DNA of 64,000 nt from Verrucomicrobiales bacterium (GTDB lineage Bacteria > Verrucomicrobiota > Verrucomicrobiia > Limisphaerales > J093), in the NCBI GenBank assembly GCA_024233215.1, contig JACKPW010000019.1, positions 79,289 to 143,288 on the forward strand. Reading direction: 5' to 3'. The notes below the pieces were generated by a model, which was given only the letters and a program-made list of their open reading frames with translations, was not told the origin of the DNA and did not search any database. The first letter of the stretch is position 1. The number at the start of each line of letters is the position of its first letter. Both the position numbers and the translations under genes were made by a program. Of this stretch, positions 8,906 to 17,656 are shown one piece after another.

Positions 8906-9619
8906 CTAGGTGGCTGGGGTTACCCCGTCGGCCGAGGCCGCCGCCCTCCATCCCGCCTTCCCCGCTGCCTCGATCGCCAACCGGCGCATCTTCGCAATGG
9001 CCTGCTTCAGACTGCGTTTTCCAAACAGTGCCGTGCCACTGACAAAAGTATCCGCTCCCGCTCCGGCACATTCCTGGATGGTCCTCGGGTCCACCCCGCC
9101 ATCGACTTGAAGCCGGAAGTTCAACCCGAGCTCCCGCCGCCAGCGGGCCACCTGTTCGATCTTGGGCACGGTTTCCTCGATGAAACTCTGCCCGCCGTAG
9201 CCGGGATTCACCGTCATCACAAGCACCAGGTCCACCAGCTTCAGAAAGGGCTTCACGGCACTGACCGGGGTGGGCGGGTTCACCGCCAGGCCCACCTTCG
9301 CCCCCAGCGCGCGCACGTCCCACAGCAACGAAGGCAGCCGGTTCTCCAACTCGACATGCACGGTCAATCCCCAGGCGCCGGCCTCGCGAAAAGGACGCAG
9401 CAGGATCTCCGGGCGCGAGCACATCAAATGCACGTCCAGCGGGAGGCGCGTGGATTTCCTCAGCATCCGGACGATTCCCGGCCCGAAAGTCAGGTTCGGG
9501 ACGAAATGGCCGTCCATGATGTCGACATGGAGCCAGTCGGCCCGCGCCTTCTGGGCCCGGCGGGCTTCGTCACGAAACCGGGCGTAGTTCGACGCGAGCA
9601 GTGAGGGCGCAATGATCAT
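8906..9619 (-). CDS. rpe: ribulose-phosphate 3-epimerase
   Basis: This 237-residue TIM-barrel enzyme interconverts ribulose 5-phosphate and xylulose 5-phosphate in the pentose phosphate pathway. Visible signatures are IIAPSLLASNYARF at the N-terminus, HVDIMDGHFVPN with His31 and the catalytic Asp33, PLDVHLM, the phosphate-loop region VNPGYGGQSF and LQVDGGV with the second catalytic Asp. The length is slightly above the usual 220-230 because of an Ala-rich C-terminal tail. It is the promoter-proximal gene of an rpe-phosphohexomutase pair. Confidence 0.95.
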   Translation of the reverse strand: MIIAPSLLASNYARFRDEARRAQKARADWLHVDIMDGHFVPNLTFGPGIVRMLRKSTRLPLDVHLMCSRPEILLRPFREAGAWGLTVHVELENRLPSLLWDVRALGAKVGLAVNPPTPVSAVKPFLKLVDLVLVMTVNPGYGGQSFIEETVPKIEQVARWRRELGLNFRLQVDGGVDPRTIQECAGAGADTFVSGTALFGKRSLKQAIAKMRRLAIEAAGKAGWRAAASADGVTPAT

Positions 9620-9816
9620 GCGACAGCGACGCTAAGACAGAGCCGCCCCACCGGCAAGCCCGCCGGCTGTCTGAACTTGTCACCGAGACGCCGGCAAGTG
9701 GATACGCCCCAGGCTACCGACCGCCGGCCGGCCGGCCGGGAGTGGGGCGAGCCGGCATGAGACGCCCGTTCGCCCCCCGCCCATGAAGGCAGGCATCCGT
9801 CACTGCGCGCCCCCCC

Positions 9817-9844
9817 CGATTCCGTGATGCATATGTGTCAATCG
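9817..9844. promoter_or_regulatory. palindromic operator-like site, copy 1
   Basis: The 28-bp sequence begins CGATT and ends AATCG, and its core TGATGCATATGTGTCA is itself a near-palindrome. A second related copy lies 76 bp downstream at 9893. Two similar dyads between divergent genes, upstream of the large lipoprotein gene, are typical of operator pairs for a dimeric regulator. The regulator is unknown. Confidence 0.4.
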
Positions 9845-9892
9845 TTGGGAACCTGGCGCACAACCCGTTCCTGCAGAGCCAGCGAAATCGAC

Positions 9893-9923
9893 CGATTCTG
9901 TGACGCATACGCATCAAGAATCG
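9893..9923. promoter_or_regulatory. palindromic operator-like site, copy 2
   Basis: The outer ends CGATTC and GAATCG are perfect inverted repeats, and the core TGACGCATACGCATCA is a near-palindrome matching the copy at 9817-9844 (consensus TGAYGCATAYGYRTCA). It lies 114 bp upstream of the lipoprotein start codon at 10037. Confidence 0.4.
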
Positions 9924-10036
9924 GTTCGTCCAGTTCGGTCGCTCGCCCATCGAGGCGAGCCGGACCGGCAGAATGGTCCACCTCCCACCATGGCCGGTCC
10001 GCACAGGACGGCGCATCGTCGACAAGCCGCGGGACG

Positions 10037-13000
10037 ATGGCTATCGTCCGCCTCATGGCCAGATGCCTGCTGTTGAAAGCGTGCGTGCTGCTCCTGCTGG
10101 GCCTCGGACTGGCAGGGTGCAAACCCCGGCCGGCCGATCCCGCGGGGCCGGACAGCTCCCCTGCACCGGAGTTGTCGGACCAGTTTCTCAGCCTGCTGAA
10201 CACGGGCCGAAACCAGTTGGAACAAGGTGAGGCCACCAACGCGCTCGTGATCTACCGGCAGGCAGCGGCGCTGGTCCCGCACAATGCCGACGTGCATCTG
10301 AACCTCGCAAACGCCCACCTCCTGGCGGGGGACGCCGAGGCCGCCATCCATGAGGCCGAGGAGGTCCTGAGGCTCGATCCGAACTCGGCCGCCGCCTGGT
10401 TCGTCAAGGGCTCGGCCCAACTCCGCCTTGCCCAACCGGAGGAGGCCGTAAAATCCCTCGCCAACGTCCAGACCATCGATCCCGGCGAGACCGCGACATT
10501 CTTCCAACTGGGGAAGGCACGGATGGAACTGCGGCAATGGGACGAGGCCATCAACGCGTTTCGGGAGGGAATCGCCCGGGATCCGAACCATCTCCACACC
10601 ACCGCCCACTACCTGCTGGGTCAGGCGCTGCTACGGGCCGGGCGCAAAGACGAGGCCAGCGCGGAACTGCAGCAGCACCAAGCCGGCCTGGAGAGCGAGG
10701 CGGGAACACCGGCCACATCAACCTTCGAAAAGAGCAAGTACACCCGCGCCCGTGTGCCCTTCCGGCTCGAACAACCCGACCGCGATGGCGTGAGCGTCCG
10801 GTTCGTGGAAGCCACCCGCGAGGCGTTCGGAGATGGCGCGGTGACCTTCTCGGGACCGGTTGCGGTGTTCCCCCGCGGGTCGACGGCCGGAAACGACCTG
10901 GTGGTGCTGGAGCGGGGCGCCGGCTTCCGCCTGCTCCGAAACCAGCAGGGCGCCTTTCATCCGGAAGGAGTGCCCCTGCCCGCCGGATCCGACGGGCGGT
11001 TCTCGAAGATCCTCGTGGGCGACCTGGACAACGACCGGCTCAATGACCTCATCGTGCTCGGCACCGCCGGCAGCCGGCTCTACCGGTTCACAACCAATGC
11101 GGCGGCGGTTGACGGTTCGGCGGCCAGCGGCCTGGAGCAGGTAAGCGCCGGTGATGGCATCCTGATGGACCTCGATTTCACCGGCAAACTCGACCTGGTG
11201 ACGGTCTCGGAAGAACCGGCCAGTGTCCGGGTCCATCGGCAGTCCGCCCCCCTGCAGTTCCACGATGTCACGGCGAACTCAGGCATTCCCACTCCGCTGC
11301 ACGGCGCCCGATCCGTCGTGATGGAGGACTGGAATCGTGATGACCACATGGATCTGATCGTCCGCCGTGACGGCGCGCCGCCGCTGCTCCTGCAAAAGGA
11401 GCGCGGCGGACCGCTCGTGCCCGACGAGCCCTCCCCATGGGTTGCTGGAACCGTCCTTTGTGTCGGGGACTTCGACAACGACCTGCGCCCGGACCTGGCA
11501 GTGGCCGACGGCGAACGGATCACGATTTGTTTCAACGGCGGCGCGCGGAAGGAAATCCCCTTGTCCGGCACGACTGAGTTGCGGCAGCTCGTGGCGGTGG
11601 ATTTCGATAATGACGGGTGGCTCGATCTCTGGGGATGCGGCGCCACCCTGCGGGCCTGGCGCAACCTTGGCCTGGCAGGTTTTCGGGAGGACACCCTGGC
11701 TTTGGGCCTGGACCGTCTCGCTGGAGGTGAGGTCACTTCCGTGCACTTCGCGGACTTCGATCAGGATTGTGACCCGGACGCCGTACTCGTGCTGGCGGGC
11801 GGTGGTCTGCGCTACCTGCGGAACGACGGGGCCAACGCCAACGCCCAGGTCAAAGTCCAGTTGTCGGGCAATCGCTCGAATGCCAGCGGGATCGGCTGCA
11901 AGGTCGAGATCGAAACCGGCGGACTGCGGCTGCTGCGGACCGTGCATCAACTGCCGGTGGAAATCGGAGTGGGCCGGCACGCCATGCTCGATTCGTTCCT
12001 CGTGCACTGGTTCAACTGGCCCCAGGGCTCTGCCGGGGTCCCGGTGGACTGCACGCAACCGATCCTGGCCGCGGAACTGACGATTCAGGAAGGCAGCTGC
12101 CCCTGGCTCTACGCGTGGGACGGAGACCAGTTCCGGTTCGTCACCGACATCCTCGGCGCGGCCCCGCTCGGTCTGCCGGTGGCGGAGGGTGTCTACACGG
12201 GCGCCGATCCCACGGAGTTCGTCTGGATTGGGAACGAGGACAACTTCCGCCCGCAGGCCGGCACTTACCGACTGCAAATCACCGAGGAACTGCGGGAAGT
12301 CCTCTACCTCGACGCGGCGAAACTTGTCGTGGTCGATCACGCACCGGACACCGAAGTGCATTCCACCGACAAACTGCTGCCCGCCGGGCCATTCCCACCG
12401 GGCGCCTTGATGACCCTGCACCGGGAACATCCCCTTCTGCGGGCGGAAACCCTGGACGGAAAGGACGTGACGACGGAGCTGGGGACCGTGGACGGCCGAA
12501 GGGTGTCGCCCCCACGGGTCAGGGCATCGCACCTGCGCGGACTGGCGGAACCGCACGGCTGCATCCTGGACTTCGGCCCTCTGGAGGGAGACAAGCCGCT
12601 GGTGCTGGTGTTGAACGGCTGGATCCGCTTCGGCGGTGGCATGGCAAACATCGCCGCCTCGCAGGATCCCGCCCTGCCCTTCCCGTTCCCTTCGCTCGAG
12701 GCCGAAGTCGCCCCCGACACGTGGCACCCGATCGACGTCACGGTCGGCACCCCCGCGGGGAAGACGAAGACCATTCTGGTACCACTGGCTGGCAAGCTCC
12801 CCGGGGGAGCAAGACGGCTGCGACTCACACAGGCCTTTGAGATTCACTGGGACCGGATCGCCCTGCTGGAGGAGCAAGCCGACCCGGTGACCCGGATCAC
12901 ATTCGTCCCCCCGGCGGAAGCCAGCCTGCATTTCCGCGGCTTCAGCGCGCTGAAGGACCTCCCTTGGGACTGGCCTCTGACGCCGGATTACGACCAACTG

Positions 13001-13384
13001 AACCTCAACTCCTGCTGGACCCTCATCCCGGGTGGCTGGTGCACGCGCTACGGTGACGTTTCGGAATTGATCGCAGCAACCGATGAGGGTCTGGCCCTGA
13101 TCAACAGCGGCGACGAATTAACCCTGGGATTCCCGTCGGCCTCGCTGCCACCCAAGCCCGCCGGGATGATCCGCGACTTCTTTCTGTACTCCGACGGATG
13201 GGACAAGGATTCCGACTTCCACGTCGCCGCCGGCACCCGGGTCGGGCCGCTGCCCTTCCATGGAATGAACGATCAGGAATACGGCCGCGAACGACGCCCG
13301 CCGTTCCCAAGCGATGCACTGCACCAGAAATACAACGTCCGTTGGGTCGAAGCGCGGGTGCTCCGCCAAACCGCCTCGCGTTAG
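10037..13384 (+). CDS. TPR / FG-GAP (VCBS) repeat / ASPIC-UnbV-like surface lipoprotein
   Basis: This is a 1115-residue predicted lipoprotein. The ATG at 10037 (or the one at 10055) gives a signal peptide ending in the lipobox GLAGC, with Cys28 lipidated. TPR helices follow (about 55-195; units such as NADVHLNLANAHLLAGDAEA and PNSAAAWFVKGSAQLRLAQP). Then come FG-GAP/VCBS repeats with calcium-loop-like motifs (VGDLDNDRLNDLIV, VGDFDNDLRPDLAV, AVDFDNDGWLDLW, FADFDQDCDPDAV). An ASPIC/UnbV-like segment (NRSNASGIGCKVEIETG) and a C-terminal domain opening with AWDGDQFRFVTDILG near residue 692 complete it. FG-GAP propellers usually bind ligands at the cell surface. The last 71 bp overlap the start of the GH42-like gene, so the two are probably co-expressed. 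Confidence 0.88.
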   Translation: MAIVRLMARCLLLKACVLLLLGLGLAGCKPRPADPAGPDSSPAPELSDQFLSLLNTGRNQLEQGEATNALVIYRQAAALVPHNADVHLNLANAHLLAGDAEAAIHEAEEVLRLDPNSAAAWFVKGSAQLRLAQPEEAVKSLANVQTIDPGETATFFQLGKARMELRQWDEAINAFREGIARDPNHLHTTAHYLLGQALLRAGRKDEASAELQQHQAGLESEAGTPATSTFEKSKYTRARVPFRLEQPDRDGVSVRFVEATREAFGDGAVTFSGPVAVFPRGSTAGNDLVVLERGAGFRLLRNQQGAFHPEGVPLPAGSDGRFSKILVGDLDNDRLNDLIVLGTAGSRLYRFTTNAAAVDGSAASGLEQVSAGDGILMDLDFTGKLDLVTVSEEPASVRVHRQSAPLQFHDVTANSGIPTPLHGARSVVMEDWNRDDHMDLIVRRDGAPPLLLQKERGGPLVPDEPSPWVAGTVLCVGDFDNDLRPDLAVADGERITICFNGGARKEIPLSGTTELRQLVAVDFDNDGWLDLWGCGATLRAWRNLGLAGFREDTLALGLDRLAGGEVTSVHFADFDQDCDPDAVLVLAGGGLRYLRNDGANANAQVKVQLSGNRSNASGIGCKVEIETGGLRLLRTVHQLPVEIGVGRHAMLDSFLVHWFNWPQGSAGVPVDCTQPILAAELTIQEGSCPWLYAWDGDQFRFVTDILGAAPLGLPVAEGVYTGADPTEFVWIGNEDNFRPQAGTYRLQITEELREVLYLDAAKLVVVDHAPDTEVHSTDKLLPAGPFPPGALMTLHREHPLLRAETLDGKDVTTELGTVDGRRVSPPRVRASHLRGLAEPHGCILDFGPLEGDKPLVLVLNGWIRFGGGMANIAASQDPALPFPFPSLEAEVAPDTWHPIDVTVGTPAGKTKTILVPLAGKLPGGARRLRLTQAFEIHWDRIALLEEQADPVTRITFVPPAEASLHFRGFSALKDLPWDWPLTPDYDQLNLNSCWTLIPGGWCTRYGDVSELIAATDEGLALINSGDELTLGFPSASLPPKPAGMIRDFFLYSDGWDKDSDFHVAAGTRVGPLPFHGMNDQEYGRERRPPFPSDALHQKYNVRWVEARVLRQTASR

Positions 13385-16300
13385 GCCGCAACCGGCCCAC
13401 CGGAGACACCCTGCCTGCAGGGGTGTTGCGGGCCTGGTCATCGGCTTCCTGGGTGCCACACTTCTGGCCTCCCCACCCGCCGGCCAGCCCGGCAACGGTG
13501 GGTCTGATCCCGAGGCACTTCAATTGACGCTTGGCGCCCGGGCGTCGACCGGGAGGCCCTCCGTCGAACAATCCACGGAGCGGGACCCTGACCGGACGAG
13601 GCTGGCGATTCTCAAGGACGACCTGCCGTTGCTGGGAGCACCTGCCTCGCCGGATTACCTGGCGGAGGTGCTCGAGGCCCACGGCTTCCGGACCTTGTTT
13701 CTGAACTGCGATGAAATGGCCGATCCATCTGTCCTCCGGCGGGACAACTTCGAACTGTTGGTGCTTCCCTATGGACCGACTTTCCCGGTGCAGGCAGCCG
13801 ATCCCTTCCGCCATTTCCTGCAGCAGGGCGGAAAGTTCCTCTCCATGGGTGGCTACGCCTTCGACAATCTGGTGGAGCGCACATCCGCAGGCTGGGTGCG
13901 ACCGGGACCCTCCCCGTCATCGGACACGGATCTGGCCCAGTGGCATTGCGCCCTCCCGGCAGAGGAACTGCGCGGCCGGGGCCCGCTGACGTTCTCGGGT
14001 TGGCTCAACACCGCTGGCGTCACCGGGCCGGGCATGGCCTTCTTCGCCGTCTACCAAATCGCGCAAGACGGCAGTCTGCCGGAATGGAAGGACATCTGCC
14101 GCGTGACCGGGAGCCAGGATTGGCAGGAACAGGACTACACCTTCAATGTCCATCCCCGGGCAACGACCGTGGACCTGCGGGCGGGTTTGTTCCGCTGCCG
14201 CGGGACGGCCTGCTTCGATGACCTGCGGCTCGTCGACGCCACGGGAAATGTGCTGCTGCAGTCCGACTTTGAGGGCATGTTCGATCCCGACGCCCGGGGG
14301 GCGCGCTGCTGGAGTCGTTCGCATTCGGAGTTGTGCGAGGTTCAGGAGCAAACACAACACACCGGCCGGCGTGCCCTGAAGGTTCGGCTCGACTATGAAG
14401 TGCCTCGTGAGGAACGCCTCAACACGCGGCATGGCATTCCCGGAGACGGTCTGCAGGTCGAGGCGGGACAACTCGGGGTGTTTCAGGCCGACTACCCGCT
14501 GGAACGGGTGCGGTCGGCCCGGGCCTCACCGGAGCAGTGTGTGATGGATGAGGGCCTGCGAATCGACGGCCCCTTGGAAGGGCCTGCCGCCTGCGGCATG
14601 CTCGGGTTCAACCAGGCGCGTTGGATTCCGCTCCTCGAAACGCAGGATGCCTACGGCCGGCCGCGCGGGGCGGCCGGCGCGTTGTTACGGCACTACGCCG
14701 GCCCCTATGCCGGCTCGAGTTGGGCGTTTTTTGGGGTGACCAACCGCAATCTCTTCACTGAAAGCGAACCCGGCATGGCCAGCGCGCTGGCGGCCACCGT
14801 ACGTTCACTGGTGGACGATACGTACCTCTCGGCGCTGATTCCCGGGGAGGCCTGCTACCGTTCAGGCGAGGAGGTTGAACTGCTCGCCACCCTCTTCAAC
14901 GGCAGCCGACGCAACTCCGGAGTGCGCCTCGAAGTGGAGGTCTTTGCCGGGGAACCGCCGTCGCCGTCGCAACCGGACCGACGCCGGTTCCTGACCCAAC
15001 TGAGTGCCTCCGTCGCCTTGGAGCCGGGGCAGACGAATGGGGTGCGTCTGCGCTGGAGACCAGCACAACTCGAGGGCGGTTTCTGCCATGTCGTCGGCCG
15101 CCTGCTTGTCGACAACCGGGTGGTGGACCGCTTGGAAAGCGGGTTTGTCGTCGCCAACCCGGAGGCGGTGGCCACCGGTCCAAAGCTTTCCTACCGCGAC
15201 AACTACCTCCACGTCGGCAACCGCCCGAGGTTCCTGTTTGGCACCGACGACTGGGGCTACGTCTTCAACACCGCTTCCGAAACGCCCCTGCAATGGCTGC
15301 GTGACATGCGGCAGAGGCGCGACCTGGGAGTCGACATCTATGAGAATCTCCAGTTCGGCCTGCCGGGCTCACCGGCGGAGCAGGAGCGACTGCTGCGCAA
15401 GGTCGATGGCCTGGTGCAGTTGGCCCAGGAAAACGACCAGGTGTATTTCCCGTGCCTGCTATGCGGCTACAACGTGGCGGTCAGTGATGCGGACCTCGCC
15501 CGACAGCAGGAGTATTGCGCCGTCTTCGCCCGGCGTTATGCCGACGTGCCCGGGCTCATCTACTACCTGAACGGTGACCTGCGCTGCCGGCTCAGCGACG
15601 CGGTCGCGCCGGAGTGGAACCGGTTCCTGCGGGAGCGTTACGGCACCACCGAACGGCTGCAACAGGCCTGGGGTGAACAGGCACCCAAGGCGGCCCTCGG
15701 CGAAATCCCGTCAGAGGATTATGACGACTGGGGCCATGCGTGGGACGACGTGAAAGTCCGTGACCAGAACCTCTTTCGCGCCCATCTGATCCGTCGCTGG
15801 AGCGGAGCGATGACCGCTGGCCTGCGCCGGTTCGATGCCACCCATCCCACCACCGCGGAATTCTACCAGTTGCCGCACCAGGGCGTGGACATCCCGGCGG
15901 CCATCGACGGCCTCGACCTGGCCAATTTTGGCTACTTCGAACAACCCGGGACCGACCTGCTGCGCTTCCCCGCCATCGCGAAATTCAACGATCAGCGCGC
16001 GCGGGGCAAGTCCTTCGGCCCGGGGGAATACGGCGTGAAGACGCATCCGGCCTGGGGCGAGGGTCAGGATCTCGGCTACCACACCATGCGAACCCGCGAA
16101 CAGGCCATCGAACTGTTCCTCGGCATCGCGCATTACTCGCTGGGGCTGGGCGCCTCTCGCATCCAGAACTGGTGTTGGAAGGACGACGCGAACCGGGTGT
16201 TCCCCTGGGGCATGATCCACCCGTGTGACAGCGTGCCCAAGGACACCGCCTACGTTCACCGCAACCAGAGTCTGTTGTTCCGTCAGTTCGCCCCGGTTTA

Positions 16301-17465
16301 CGAGGTACCGTCGGTCCATGTCCTGACGGCCGACAACCACCGGTTCGGCGGCGGCAAGTGGCAGGTCATCGAGGGGATTCTGGAGGGCTTCAACCTGGCC
16401 CTGGCCAACCACGTGGAGAACCTCGGGACCCTCAACGAGTCCGACCTTCGGATTCCCCGGCAGGCACGGGTGATCTTCTATCCCTTGCCCTTTTGCCCCC
16501 CCGACGAGGTCTGTCACCAACTGGGGACCTGGGTGCGGGCCGGCGGCGTGCTCTACCTCTCCGGCGACATCTCCCTGGATGAACTGGGCAGGCGCACCCG
16601 CGAACAACGCCTGGAAGATCTGTGCGGGGTACGTCTGGAAACGGAGATTCGTCCGAACATCAACCTCGAGCCGATGAGCGCCGCCGATCAGCCATGCCTG
16701 CGGGTCAGCGCACTCACGGCGAGGGTGCTTCAGCAGTCCGACGACGGCACCCCGTTGCTGGTCGAGAACCGGCTGGGAAACGGCCGGGTCTTCTTCAGCG
16801 TCGATCCCATCGAACTGCACAGTGTGCCGGAACGCCGCGACCGGGACCTGGCGACCTACCGCCGCGTGCTGCAGGCCGCCGGAATCGACCCCCTCGGACT
16901 GGTTCCGGACAACCCACGTGTCCTTCTGTTCAAACTCCCCCTGCAGGATGGCGGGACCGTCCATGTGCTCTTCAACACCGACGGAAGTGAACCTTCCCAA
17001 ACCGTCACCCTCACGGACCTCCAACCGGCGGTAACGCTTCAGGTGGCCGCCAACCGGCCCGCGTTGCTCTGGCACGACGGAACCGGTGCCTTGCGCGCCG
17101 TGGAAGCGCAAGGCCGGTGCAGTATCGGTGACCAGGTCGTCCTGGAGGACCAGACGGGCGGGATCCTGCTGACCCTGGACCGCCGGGGGATCGGCCAGTC
17201 CAGGGCGATGGTCCTGATGCCGCTGCAACCGGGGGAAATCCGTCTCTCCCCGGCGACCGACTGGAAGGAGGCGATCCTCGAGACCGGGGAAATCCGCGAC
17301 GGTCGCTGGTACGCGCTGGAGACGAAGGCACAGCGTTCGGACGAACCGACATTAGGCGTCCGCGTCACCCCCGACCAGGCCCTTTCCCTGCTCCTCTTGA
17401 CCGAGACGGACGGGTTGGAGTGCGGGCGCCGGGCAATCACGGGGATGATGGCGGCTGACCACTGA
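13314..17465 (+). CDS. exported GH42-like glycoside hydrolase, multidomain
   Basis: This 1383-residue exported protein has a TIM-barrel core like GH42 beta-galactosidases. The ATG at 13314 overlaps the previous gene by 71 bp and gives a long basic n-region before a hydrophobic signal (GVAGLVIGFLGATLLA); a shorter non-ATG start is possible. An N-terminal Rossmann/amidotransferase-like domain (about 95-190; FRHFLQQGGKFLSMGGYAFD) and a carbohydrate-binding-like beta domain (about 220-330; TFSGWLNTAGV, FDDLRLVDATG) come first. The barrel begins near residue 640 (FLFGTDDWGYVFN). The segment EWNRFLRERYGTTERLQQAWG matches the GH42 landmark after the acid/base residue, but the position reads YLNGDL rather than a clear N-E. 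FGPGEYG near 901 could carry the nucleophile. A second trimer-interface-like domain follows (VRAGGVLYLSGDI). Confidence 0.75.
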   Translation: MHCTRNTTSVGSKRGCSAKPPRVRPQPAHRRHPACRGVAGLVIGFLGATLLASPPAGQPGNGGSDPEALQLTLGARASTGRPSVEQSTERDPDRTRLAILKDDLPLLGAPASPDYLAEVLEAHGFRTLFLNCDEMADPSVLRRDNFELLVLPYGPTFPVQAADPFRHFLQQGGKFLSMGGYAFDNLVERTSAGWVRPGPSPSSDTDLAQWHCALPAEELRGRGPLTFSGWLNTAGVTGPGMAFFAVYQIAQDGSLPEWKDICRVTGSQDWQEQDYTFNVHPRATTVDLRAGLFRCRGTACFDDLRLVDATGNVLLQSDFEGMFDPDARGARCWSRSHSELCEVQEQTQHTGRRALKVRLDYEVPREERLNTRHGIPGDGLQVEAGQLGVFQADYPLERVRSARASPEQCVMDEGLRIDGPLEGPAACGMLGFNQARWIPLLETQDAYGRPRGAAGALLRHYAGPYAGSSWAFFGVTNRNLFTESEPGMASALAATVRSLVDDTYLSALIPGEACYRSGEEVELLATLFNGSRRNSGVRLEVEVFAGEPPSPSQPDRRRFLTQLSASVALEPGQTNGVRLRWRPAQLEGGFCHVVGRLLVDNRVVDRLESGFVVANPEAVATGPKLSYRDNYLHVGNRPRFLFGTDDWGYVFNTASETPLQWLRDMRQRRDLGVDIYENLQFGLPGSPAEQERLLRKVDGLVQLAQENDQVYFPCLLCGYNVAVSDADLARQQEYCAVFARRYADVPGLIYYLNGDLRCRLSDAVAPEWNRFLRERYGTTERLQQAWGEQAPKAALGEIPSEDYDDWGHAWDDVKVRDQNLFRAHLIRRWSGAMTAGLRRFDATHPTTAEFYQLPHQGVDIPAAIDGLDLANFGYFEQPGTDLLRFPAIAKFNDQRARGKSFGPGEYGVKTHPAWGEGQDLGYHTMRTREQAIELFLGIAHYSLGLGASRIQNWCWKDDANRVFPWGMIHPCDSVPKDTAYVHRNQSLLFRQFAPVYEVPSVHVLTADNHRFGGGKWQVIEGILEGFNLALANHVENLGTLNESDLRIPRQARVIFYPLPFCPPDEVCHQLGTWVRAGGVLYLSGDISLDELGRRTREQRLEDLCGVRLETEIRPNINLEPMSAADQPCLRVSALTARVLQQSDDGTPLLVENRLGNGRVFFSVDPIELHSVPERRDRDLATYRRVLQAAGIDPLGLVPDNPRVLLFKLPLQDGGTVHVLFNTDGSEPSQTVTLTDLQPAVTLQVAANRPALLWHDGTGALRAVEAQGRCSIGDQVVLEDQTGGILLTLDRRGIGQSRAMVLMPLQPGEIRLSPATDWKEAILETGEIRDGRWYALETKAQRSDEPTLGVRVTPDQALSLLLLTETDGLECGRRAITGMMAADH

Positions 17466-17500
17466 TCCTGCACAGAGGAGCTCAACCCGGCAGAAGGACC

Positions 17501-17534
17501 AATCCGCGTTGATCCGTGTTCATCCGCGGTGTCC
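17501..17534 (+). repeat. dispersed repeat of type ATCCGTGTTCATCCGYGGT
   Basis: The sequence GATCCGTGTTCATCCGCGG sits between two convergent genes. Related copies are at 27284-27307 (inverted) and 48202-48230. All three lie at gene ends or starts and not inside genes. Confidence 0.5.
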
Positions 17535-17656
17535 AGGTCGAACCGCGGGCCTGCTGTCGGCGGACGCGTGACGCATAGCGATCGCGCGAACGGAAGGCAA
17601 TCGATGTCGCCGCGGCGGAGTCCGCCTGGTGTCGGGAAGGCGGATCGACCCATTCG

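Larger units (their letters stand above)
9620..10036. other. 417-bp intergenic region between divergent genes
   Basis: This stretch separates rpe (minus) from the TPR/FG-GAP lipoprotein gene (plus). It contains no convincing gene: the long frame upstream of 10037 has no coding character, and the minus-strand frames are shadows. The recognisable content is two related palindromic sequences at 9817-9844 and 9893-9923, described separately, and a C-rich run at about 9810-9817. It probably holds the promoter of the lipoprotein gene. Confidence 0.6.
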
